Shown here piece after piece: positions 6,552 to 13,209 of a DNA stretch of 14,153 nucleotides. Location: assembly GCA_012515365.1 (NCBI GenBank), contig JAAYYM010000598.1, forward strand, positions 1-14,153, read 5' to 3'. This DNA comes from Clostridia bacterium. GTDB lineage: Bacteria > Bacillota_A > Clostridia > Lachnospirales > Lachnospiraceae. Positions within the stretch are counted from its first letter, which is position 1; the number at the start of each line of letters is the position of its first letter. Made by a program: the position numbers and the translations under genes. The notes beneath the pieces were generated by a model, which was given only the letters and a program-made list of their open reading frames with translations, searched no databases and had not been told where the DNA came from.

Positions 6552-8459
6552 TTATTTTTTCTTTTTTGTTTGTTTATTTTTTTTATTAGAAACACGACTG
6601 ACAATAATAATCCCCACAATGCATGCAAGAATCACCCCGACAACTACCAATGCGGCCTTTGTTGTATTTGCTTTTTTTACTTGATTGTTGTGTGATGATG
6701 GCAACGTGGTAGTCGGAGTCTCATCCTGTTTTTGTTCTGTCTGACTGTTAATGACTGTTTGCAGACGTTCCCCGACAACAACTGCATAGTAGGATGCATG
6801 TGTCATATTAAATGCAACTGTATTTTTTTGATCCACCTGGCATTCATCAATCTGCTCAAGCATATTTTTTGAAGTATTATAATAGTATAACCTTGCTGTC
6901 CGTCCACTATGTCCCAATTGATTCAACGAAAAGGACAAAGTTGCATCAAAACCAAACGCGCCCTCAGCAGCAAGTGAAAACTGTTCCACATAATTTGACT
7001 GATCAGCCACTGTATTTAACAATTCTTCCGGGATCACACTGACCATACGTTTCATTTTAAGATCGACATCATCCTGAGGCTGTAATGATGCACTTGGTCT
7101 GATATTCCAAACAACATTATCGGTCATTCCCAGATTTAGCTGTGCTCCCTTTTCTTTCATTTCCGTAAGAACTGCCAGTGGGATTTCATTTGTGCCATTC
7201 ATATTGATTGTCAAAGAAGAATCTGTCATATAATCTACGATTGCATCCCAGCCGTTTATATCTGATCTGCCCGCTATGCTTGGCTTGGCAACAACAGTCT
7301 GCCTTTGTGGTTCCTCTTCTGGTGTCGGTGTTGGTTTTGGTGTCGGAGCAGGTGTCGGTTTCGGTTCTGGTTCCGGTTCTTCTTCATCCTCATCGTCTAA
7401 AGGATCGGGCGGCGTCAGGTCCACATTAATGATGATCTGTAACTGATCACTTGCAAGCATTGTTCCGTTGGCTTTCGTTCTCAGATAATAGACACCTCCC
7501 GGTACACTTAACGGGTTATTATTTACAGTATTCCAGATCGGATTTCCCGGTGCCAGATATTCCATTCCGTTATTGACTCCATAAATCGCGCCTAATTCAG
7601 TCGCTGTTGCACTGGATGCAGTAATACCTGTCGGTGGATTAGCCTTTGAAATGCCGATTGTCTGCACATCGGAGTCTCTGGTGTTCGCATTGTTACCTGG
7701 TGCATATACACGGATTCCCACATCTGCCCGCAGATCAGATGCTGTCAGCGTAACCTGTGAGCCACTGGAAAAGATCCAGTTATTCCCGCCATCCAGCGAA
7801 TAAAATAATCCTTGTACATTGTATAAATTCAAGCTGGCTGCATCAAATGATGCAGAAGGAGTTGCCGCCTTGGGCCAGCCTGATGTCGGGTCTCCTGAAC
7901 CGATATTGATATATTTAATAGAACCCGGTATCATATTTCCATTTCCCTTGCGGCGTACCATATAATTTCCCGAAGAGAGATTTGTTACTGCATCTTGCTG
8001 TACATCCTTCCAATCTCCGTCAGAATCTTTTTTGTATTGCATATCAGAAGTCAGATTAATCAGTTTTCCTGTGTTTCCACCATTGGACGGTGCAACACCT
8101 TGCGCCTGATCGGCATCTCCTGCTCTTGTTAATGTAATGCCCTGCACATCTGAGTCCTCTGTGTATACACCATCACCTGTCATCTTAATGCGAAGTCCAT
8201 ATGCGACAGCCTGATTGGCTTGATCATCCGTAAGTGTCAGCGACTCCATCCATGAATCAGTAATCAGGATCCAGCCACCACCACCATCAGTAGAAACAGC
8301 CATACCCACGCGCAGACCATTCAGTTTCGTGTTATACCCGTCAAAAGATGCATTAGGCGTAGGTTGCTTATCGATGGCATAAGCTGTCACCGTTCCTCCC
8401 AAAAAGGAGCACACTACCATACAGATCACTATTGCTATACAGTTTTTACATAGTTTCAT
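6552..8459 (-). CDS. Large cell-surface protein with two repeated domains and a C-terminal membrane anchor
   Basis: The 635-residue protein has a signal peptide (hydrophobic 7-24, likely cleavage after AYA, residue 28). Two homologous extracellular modules follow, about 34-187 and 200-346. Both contain P-x-P-x-ASFD, S-x-DGG-x-x-WI, TLT, DSDVQ and a later G-x-Y-x-x-R-x-K-x-NG-x-M, so they arose by duplication. A Glu/Pro/Thr-rich linker (347-390, EPEPEPKPTPAPTPKPTPTP) spans the wall. A C-terminal beta-rich domain (about 395-563) contains LYYYNTSKNMLEQ and MTHASYYAVVV. A second Thr-rich stretch leads to a helix (602-621) and a lysine tail, but no LPxTG sortase motif. The likely role is display or adhesion, but this is inference. 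The ATG at 8459 is preferred over 8465 because AAAGGAG lies about 8 nt upstream of it. It follows tex by 48 nt. Confidence 0.9.
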   Translation of the reverse strand: MKLCKNCIAIVICMVVCSFLGGTVTAYAIDKQPTPNASFDGYNTKLNGLRVGMAVSTDGGGGWILITDSWMESLTLTDDQANQAVAYGLRIKMTGDGVYTEDSDVQGITLTRAGDADQAQGVAPSNGGNTGKLINLTSDMQYKKDSDGDWKDVQQDAVTNLSSGNYMVRRKGNGNMIPGSIKYINIGSGDPTSGWPKAATPSASFDAASLNLYNVQGLFYSLDGGNNWIFSSGSQVTLTASDLRADVGIRVYAPGNNANTRDSDVQTIGISKANPPTGITASSATATELGAIYGVNNGMEYLAPGNPIWNTVNNNPLSVPGGVYYLRTKANGTMLASDQLQIIINVDLTPPDPLDDEDEEEPEPEPKPTPAPTPKPTPTPEEEPQRQTVVAKPSIAGRSDINGWDAIVDYMTDSSLTINMNGTNEIPLAVLTEMKEKGAQLNLGMTDNVVWNIRPSASLQPQDDVDLKMKRMVSVIPEELLNTVADQSNYVEQFSLAAEGAFGFDATLSFSLNQLGHSGRTARLYYYNTSKNMLEQIDECQVDQKNTVAFNMTHASYYAVVVGERLQTVINSQTEQKQDETPTTTLPSSHNNQVKKANTTKAALVVVGVILACIVGIIIVSRVSNKKNKQTKKKK

Positions 8460-8507
8460 AGACATCTCTCCTTTTTATGAAGGTTTTACTCGGGCAAATA
8501 AAAACAA

Positions 8508-10850
8508 TTAAGAAAGCTTCATCGTTAACGCAATTCTTTTCTTTGGTACATCTACACTGATGACTTTTACCTCTACAATATCACCTACTGCCACTGCTTC
8601 CAACGGATGCTTGATATAACGGTCTGTTATCTGTGAAATGTGAACAAGTCCATCCTGATGTACTCCTATATCTACGAACGCACCAAAATCAATTACATTT
8701 CTGACAGTTCCTTTTAAAATCATGCCGGGCGTTAAATCCTTCATCTCTAAAACATCAGAACGCAAAATAGGTTTTGGCATATCATCACGAGGATCTCTTG
8801 CCGGTTTTTCCAGTTCCTTTAAAATATCAGTCAACGTAATTTCACCAATGCCAAGTTCTTCAGCCAGTTTCTTTTTATTGGTCACTTTCTTTTCCAGATT
8901 TCCAACTGCATGATTCTCTTGTTTTCCGGCAGGTGTCTGCTTTTCTTCTGTCGAAATACTGACATTTCCCATTGCAGCAGCAAGAGCCTGTCCCATAGAG
9001 GTATTCTTGTTTTTGATCATAACCTTGGAAGATGTTTTTTTCTCTGGTGCTTTTGTCTGCGGCTTTGATGTTTTTCCCGAAAGCTTATCCTGCATAGCTT
9101 TTGCCTGTGCTGCTTTTACATCATCCATTGTCAGTCCCAGCTTTTTAAGAAGTTTCATCGCTGCATCATAGGATTCCGGATGTACACTGGTTGCATCCAA
9201 TGGATTTTCACCATTTGTAATTCTCATAAATCCGGCGCACTGTTCATATGCCTTCGGTCCCATCTTTGGCACCTTCAGTAACTGCCTTCTGTTCAAAAAG
9301 CGTCCGTTTTGCTCACGATATTCCACAATATTTTTTGCCAGTATCTTTGAAATACCTGATATGTATTCAAGTAACGAAGCAGATGCTGTATTCAAATCAA
9401 CACCCACCTTATTTACACTGTCCTCTACTACACCCGTCAGTGCCTCTGTCAGACGTTTTTGATTCATATCATGCTGATACTGTCCGACTCCGATTGATTT
9501 TGGATCAATCTTTACAAGCTCAGCCAGCGGATCCTGGATACGTCTTGCAATAGACACAGCACTACGCTGTCCCACATCAAAATTCGGAAACTCTTCTGTT
9601 GCCAGCTTGCTTGCCGAATAAACAGATGCACCCGCTTCATTTACAATCACATACTGTATTGGCATATCCAGTTCTTTGATCAGATCGACAATAATCATCT
9701 CTGACTCTCTGGAGGCTGTTCCATTTCCTACTGATAAAAGTGTAACCCCATATTTTTTGATCAATTGCTTCAGTTCACGTTTTGCTTCCTCTACCTTAAA
9801 CTGAGGTGCAGTTGGGAAAATCACCTTTGTATCCAATACTTTTCCAGTTGCATCTACAACTGCCAGCTTACAGCCGGTACGAAAAGCCGGATCCCATCCA
9901 AGAACAACCTGATTGGCGATAGGTGGCTGCAGCAGTAATTGTTCAAGATTCTTGCCAAACACGCTGATGGCGCCCTCTTCTGCCTTTTCTGTTAATGAAT
10001 TTCTGATTTCACGCTCGATAGCAGGCGCGATCAATCGTTTATAGCTGTCTTCAAGTGCTGTCTGTAATAGTGGTGTTGTAATTGGATTTTCTTTGATGAC
10101 TACTTTTTTCTTAAGAAACATCAGAATCTGCTCCTCTGGTGCTTCCAGTTTTACGTTCAATATTTTTTCTGCCTCGCCTCTGTTGAGTGCAAGTACTCTG
10201 TGACCGGCCATTTTATTAACAGGCTCTTCAAAATTATAATACATTTCATAGACAGATGCTTCCTTCTCATTTTTCGCGGTGGAAATGATTTTTCCGGCGT
10301 CAAAGGTAGCCTTTCTGATATAAATACGATAATCGGCTTCATCTGAAATCTGCTCAGCAATGATGTCCAATGCTCCTTGAACAGCTTCGTCAACTGTATT
10401 GACTTCTTTTTCCGGATTCAAATATACTGCTGCAATCTCTTCAATCGGCTGTGTTGTTTCTTGTGCCAGAATGATCTCAGCCAGTCCATCCAGACCCTTT
10501 TCCTTCGCGATGGTTGCTCTGGTTCTTCTTTTGGGTCTGTAAGGTCTGTAAAGATCATCTACTACAACCAATGTCTGTGCAGCCAGGATCTGATTTTTAA
10601 GCTCTTCTGTCAGTTTTCCCTGCTCTTCTATACTTGAAATAACCTGCTGCTTCTTGTCTTCAAGATTACGCAGATAGATCAGTCTCTCGCTCAGATTTCT
10701 AAGTACCTCATCATTCAGTGAACCAGTCACTTCCTTACGATATCGCGAAATAAAAGGAATGGTATTTCCCTCATCAATTAGTTTTACAGCAGCTTCAACC
10801 TGCCACTTTTCTACTCCCAGTTCTTCTTTAAGTCTAAGTATTATGTCCAT
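8508..10850 (-). CDS. tex: Tex-family nucleic-acid-binding protein with S1 domain
   Basis: Tex proteins are cytosolic RNA/DNA-binding factors related to eukaryotic Spt6, affecting transcription; their exact role is unsettled. The 780-residue product has the family architecture: an N-terminal helical region with IPFISRYRKE (31-40) and DDLYRPYRPKRRTRA (98-112), a YqgF/RNase H-like core (about 316-440, GWDPAFRTGCKLA and SVGNGTASRE), helix-hairpin-helix motifs (about 485-545, PKMGPKAYEQCAGF) and a C-terminal S1 RNA-binding domain (708-780, GTVRNVIDFGAFVDIGVHQ). It is longer than common Tex proteins of about 720 residues because of a Lys/Thr-rich linker (about 581-660) before the S1 part. AAGGGG lies just upstream of the ATG. 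It is the first gene after the promoter at 10884-10912. Confidence 0.95.
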   Translation of the reverse strand: MDIILRLKEELGVEKWQVEAAVKLIDEGNTIPFISRYRKEVTGSLNDEVLRNLSERLIYLRNLEDKKQQVISSIEEQGKLTEELKNQILAAQTLVVVDDLYRPYRPKRRTRATIAKEKGLDGLAEIILAQETTQPIEEIAAVYLNPEKEVNTVDEAVQGALDIIAEQISDEADYRIYIRKATFDAGKIISTAKNEKEASVYEMYYNFEEPVNKMAGHRVLALNRGEAEKILNVKLEAPEEQILMFLKKKVVIKENPITTPLLQTALEDSYKRLIAPAIEREIRNSLTEKAEEGAISVFGKNLEQLLLQPPIANQVVLGWDPAFRTGCKLAVVDATGKVLDTKVIFPTAPQFKVEEAKRELKQLIKKYGVTLLSVGNGTASRESEMIIVDLIKELDMPIQYVIVNEAGASVYSASKLATEEFPNFDVGQRSAVSIARRIQDPLAELVKIDPKSIGVGQYQHDMNQKRLTEALTGVVEDSVNKVGVDLNTASASLLEYISGISKILAKNIVEYREQNGRFLNRRQLLKVPKMGPKAYEQCAGFMRITNGENPLDATSVHPESYDAAMKLLKKLGLTMDDVKAAQAKAMQDKLSGKTSKPQTKAPEKKTSSKVMIKNKNTSMGQALAAAMGNVSISTEEKQTPAGKQENHAVGNLEKKVTNKKKLAEELGIGEITLTDILKELEKPARDPRDDMPKPILRSDVLEMKDLTPGMILKGTVRNVIDFGAFVDIGVHQDGLVHISQITDRYIKHPLEAVAVGDIVEVKVISVDVPKKRIALTMKLS

Positions 10851-10883
10851 TTTTTACCCCTTGTTTCATATTTTTCTATTTCA

Positions 10884-10912
10884 AGTATACACAGAAGCCC
10901 AAACAAATTCAA
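10884..10912 (-). promoter_or_regulatory. Sigma-A promoter of the tex operon
   Basis: On the minus strand TTGAAT (10907-10912) and TATACT (10884-10889) are separated by 17 bp. The predicted start near 10877 gives a short leader of about 27 nt containing the AAGGGG ribosome binding site. This is the best promoter in front of the eleven-gene leftward block. Confidence 0.7.
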
Positions 10913-10959
10913 TGGTCAAATCAGATTATCCCTCTTCCCGAATTGTAAACCCAAACACG

Positions 10960-11094
10960 TAATTGCGAAACAACTTCACTTGTTGAGCGATTTCATGAAT
11001 TTACACAAAAACGTTCGTCGAAGACGTTTTGACTCCTCACTTATTTTGTATAAATTCATGAAATCTGTCCTTAAAATTGAGAGTTCCGCAATTA
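10960..11094. repeat. Nested inverted-repeat element, MITE-like or structured intergenic repeat
   Basis: The element is bounded by inverted ends taattgcgaaac (10960-10971) and its near-complement gttccgcaatta (11083-11094), 11 of 12 matching. Inside lies a 22-bp inverted repeat, 10989-11010 against 11044-11065, with one mismatch that would be a G-U pair in a minus-strand transcript. Within its loop is another 7-bp hairpin (AAAACGT 11008-11014 with ACGTTTT 11024-11030), and the left flank has a small hairpin CAAC/GTTG (10970-10984). It carries no gene. No target-site duplication is obvious. The organisation resembles a small non-autonomous element or a repeated palindromic unit; family not recognised. 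Confidence 0.65.
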
Positions 11095-11116
11095 TCTAGC
11101 AAACCAAACCACAACA

Positions 11117-11125
11117 TGATATAAT
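11117..11125 (+). promoter_or_regulatory. Extended -10 promoter of the rightward operon
   Basis: The sequence TGATATAAT is a perfect extended -10 (TG-N-TATAAT, with TATAAT at 11120-11125). No good -35 is found 17 bp upstream (TAGCAA), which extended -10 promoters can tolerate. The predicted start near 11132 falls inside the first 35-bp repeat, so the repeats would form the first part of a leader of about 146 nt. Confidence 0.6.
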
Positions 11126-11127
11126 AA

Positions 11128-11236
11128 GGGGAGAGTTCTCACGTAGTGAGATACCCCTTATTGGGGAGAGTTCTCACGTAGTGAGATACCCCTTATTGGG
11201 GAGAATTCTCACGCAGTGAGATACCCCTTATCGGGG
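11128..11236 (+). repeat. Three tandem 35-bp hairpin repeats in the presumed 5' leader
   Basis: Units at 11128-11162, 11163-11197 and 11198-11232 have an exact 35-bp period, followed by a fourth GGGG (11233-11236). Units 1 and 2 are identical; unit 3 differs at two places that are unpaired in the main fold, plus TC for TT at its end. Each unit is a nested palindrome: outer GGGG...CCCC (extended by AATAA/TTATT in unit 1) and inner TCTCAC-gta-GTGAGA. Between units, CCCC-TTATT-GGGG (TTATC after unit 3) forms an alternative short-loop hairpin. There is no U-run, so these are not classic terminators, and no unique spacers, so not a CRISPR array. Possible roles are mRNA 5' stabilisation, a regulator-binding array, or structural switching. 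Confidence 0.85.
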
Positions 11237-11277
11237 AAGTAAATTTAATCCTAACATAATCAATTGGAGACTTTCAT

Positions 11278-11709
11278 ATGAATACAGATTTTTCATCAGA
11301 ATTACGTAAACAAAACAATGCTATGACCTTTGCTACACTTTCACTGGTCTTTGGTGTGATCTCTCTTTTTTCCACCTGCTGCTGTCTTCCCTTCATCTTC
11401 AGTGGGATTGGCATCACATTTGCATTGTTATCAAAAAGAAAAGGTGTTCCATATTCGAGCTTTGCAAAATCAGGAATCATAACATCTGTGATCGGAATCA
11501 TTCTTCCATTTGTGATCATGATTGTTATTCTTTTCTCTGCAATGACAACTCTAAAATCTGAAGATGCAAAACAGCAATTTCTTGATGCATATTACGAACA
11601 ATATGAAAACCAGTTTCATGAAGAAATGCCGGAAGATCTCAAAGAAGAATTTGAAAATAATGTTGATATTCTTACCGATTTCTTTCAGGATTTCCCACAG
11701 CCGGAATAG
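11278..11709 (+). CDS. Small membrane protein of unknown function
   Basis: The 143-residue product has a short polar N-terminus, a helical hairpin (about residues 17-52) containing a cysteine cluster STCCCLPFIFSG, a basic loop SKRKGVP, and a further hydrophobic helix (about 64-88, GIITSVIGIILPFVIMIVIL). The acidic C-terminal tail (EQYENQFHEEMPEDLKEEFE) is probably outside the membrane. The hydrophobic pattern is reminiscent of DUF4190-type small proteins, but I cannot confirm a family. GGAG lies 9 nt before the ATG. It is the first gene of a three-gene rightward operon and follows the tandem hairpin repeats. Function is unknown; association with DUF975 suggests an envelope role. Confidence 0.85.
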   Translation: MNTDFSSELRKQNNAMTFATLSLVFGVISLFSTCCCLPFIFSGIGITFALLSKRKGVPYSSFAKSGIITSVIGIILPFVIMIVILFSAMTTLKSEDAKQQFLDAYYEQYENQFHEEMPEDLKEEFENNVDILTDFFQDFPQPE

Positions 11710-11737
11710 AGCGTTTTATTGACAGGAGGTATGTCGT

Positions 11738-12208
11738 ATGGTCAATGCAATAGGTGCTTCATATGGACCTTATAGTACACAGGATCTTTCATTCGCTTCA
11801 CTTAAAAATCCAGGCGAATCTACAAATATACAGCCCGGGCGAAAATCATCCCCTGCTGAGTGTGAAACCTGTGCCAATCGAAAATATAAAGATGGCTCTG
11901 ATGAAATGGTTTCTTTTAAATCAGCCGCACATATTTCCCCAGAATCCTCTGCAAGTGCGGTCAGATCACATGAGCAGGAACATGTTTCCAATGCATACAG
12001 CAAGGCAGCAAAAGGAAACGGCAAAGTCATTGCTGCTAATGTGTCATTACAGACTTCGGTGTGTCCTGAGTGTGGACGCTCCTATGTATCCGGTGGAACA
12101 ACCAGAACACAGATTTCTTATCCGGATGAAAAGAATCCTTATCAAAAACAAAAAAGACAGACTGACGCGCTCGCTTTGGTGGGACGAAATGTCGACATCG
12201 CATGCTGA
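11738..12208 (+). CDS. Cysteine-rich HExxH protein, SprA-like putative metallopeptidase
   Basis: The 156-residue protein has an HExxH zinc-metallopeptidase signature, HEQEH (78-82), within AVRSHEQEHVSNAYSKAA. It also has two cysteine pairs, ECETC (Cys42, Cys45) and CPECG (Cys109, Cys112), able to bind a second zinc. The order VRxHEQxH, then a hydrophobic V-rich strand, then YVSGGTTRTQ resembles SprA-related putative metalloproteases. No signal peptide or membrane helix is seen. Proteolysis has not been shown for this type as far as I know. The start is fixed by AGGAGG 8 nt upstream; an overlapping frame from 11754 has no such signal and lacks these motifs. It lies 28 nt after the small membrane protein gene and 29 nt before DUF975. 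Confidence 0.86.
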   Translation: MVNAIGASYGPYSTQDLSFASLKNPGESTNIQPGRKSSPAECETCANRKYKDGSDEMVSFKSAAHISPESSASAVRSHEQEHVSNAYSKAAKGNGKVIAANVSLQTSVCPECGRSYVSGGTTRTQISYPDEKNPYQKQKRQTDALALVGRNVDIAC

Positions 12209-12237
12209 CATTAACTATATATAACAGGAGAATTAAT

Positions 12238-13077
12238 ATGAACGTCAATAAAAATTTTAAAGAACTCAAGGAATTATCAAAGGAACAGCTACTCGGAAAT
12301 TACGGAGTTCTTGCAGGTGCAAGCTTTCTTGTCCTGACAATCTTCTATGCACTTTTCTTGTTAATTTATTTTGTAACAATAGGAGCATCGATAGCTTCCC
12401 CATTCTCCATTTCTACAGATACAAACCTTGGATCATTATCGATCAGTATTTTGTTTTTTGTTTTATATCTGATTGTCAATGCTATCATGTCTGTTATGAT
12501 TACAGGTGTATTACGCATGACATTAGAAATTTCACGTGGCAATGCCGTCAAAATAAAGGATATGTTCTTTTGCTTTTCCCATCATCCTGACAAAGTGCTG
12601 ATTATTTTCTTTTTATCTTTTTTTCTTTCATTTATCTTTTCATTACCTTCCATGGTTTTGCAATACTATTACACATGGACAACACCCTCGGCAAATATCT
12701 TAACTTCTGATATCGCCATTTTGTATTTGGTGTTGTATGTTGCAGGGCTCATTGCACAAATCATTGTTTCACTCAATCTGGCATTTTCTTACTTTGTATA
12801 CCTTGACCATCCCGAATTCGCTCCGATCGAATGTCTCAAAGAAAGCTGTCATCTTATGACCGGTCACAAAATCCGTTTTCTGTTATTTGAGTTAAGTTTT
12901 ATCGGTTGGTTTTTCTTACTTTTCCTGTCATGTGGAATGGCTGTTTTCTGGTTTCTTCCATACTTCTACATTTCAGCAGCCAATTTCTATCGTGATGTCA
13001 TCAATGACCACGCGACAAAAATCGACATTACCATCGATGACCACACTCCCGGCGATCACACTACAATTTATGCATAA
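12238..13077 (+). CDS. DUF975 family polytopic membrane protein
   Basis: The 279-residue product has a soluble N-terminus (KELKELSKEQLLGNYGVLA) followed by about six membrane helices, near 24-50, 66-92, 120-143, 157-188 and 212-247. The DUF975 signature is near the end: SCHLMTGHKIRFLLFELSF (about 203-221), FIGWFFLLFLSCG, then FLPYFYISAANFYRDV. Function of the family is unknown; it is common in Firmicutes. The ATG at 12238 is chosen because AGGAG lies 8 nt upstream; a frame from 12202 would overlap the preceding gene and has no such site. It is the last gene of the rightward operon and is followed by a strong terminator. Confidence 0.92.
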   Translation: MNVNKNFKELKELSKEQLLGNYGVLAGASFLVLTIFYALFLLIYFVTIGASIASPFSISTDTNLGSLSISILFFVLYLIVNAIMSVMITGVLRMTLEISRGNAVKIKDMFFCFSHHPDKVLIIFFLSFFLSFIFSLPSMVLQYYYTWTTPSANILTSDIAILYLVLYVAGLIAQIIVSLNLAFSYFVYLDHPEFAPIECLKESCHLMTGHKIRFLLFELSFIGWFFLLFLSCGMAVFWFLPYFYISAANFYRDVINDHATKIDITIDDHTPGDHTTIYA

Positions 13078-13104
13078 TGCTTTGCACAACCTATTTTATA
13101 AAAC

Positions 13105-13145
13105 AAAGATGCCGTCACAGCGTATAACACTGTGACGGCATCTTT
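13105..13145. terminator. Bidirectional rho-independent terminator
   Basis: A perfect 16-bp stem, AAAGATGCCGTCACAG (13105-13120) against CTGTGACGGCATCTTT (13130-13145), encloses a 9-nt loop. On the plus strand it ends in TTTCTATCTTT; on the minus strand in TTTGTTTTAT. It lies between the convergent DUF975 and aspartokinase genes and can stop transcription from both sides. Confidence 0.9.
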
Positions 13146-13209
13146 CTATCTTTAATACTGATCTTCCATATTTACCTTTAACATTTAAGTCTGATTCATT
13201 CCCTATTAT

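Noticed and set aside
7208..7429. Open frame antisense to the surface-protein linker
   Set aside because: It mirrors the Glu/Pro/Thr-rich repeat codons of the opposite strand and has no independent start signals.
11128..11236. CRISPR array
   Set aside because: The 35-bp units are contiguous and nearly identical throughout, with no unique spacers between repeats and no cas genes in the window.
11128..11236. G-quadruplex from four GGGG blocks
   Set aside because: The blocks are 31 nt apart and each has a CCCC partner, so hairpins are far more likely than a quadruplex.
11754..12224. Alternative 156-codon frame overlapping the HExxH gene
   Set aside because: It has no ribosome binding site and no recognisable motif, whereas the frame from 11738 has AGGAGG at ideal distance, HEQEH and paired cysteines.
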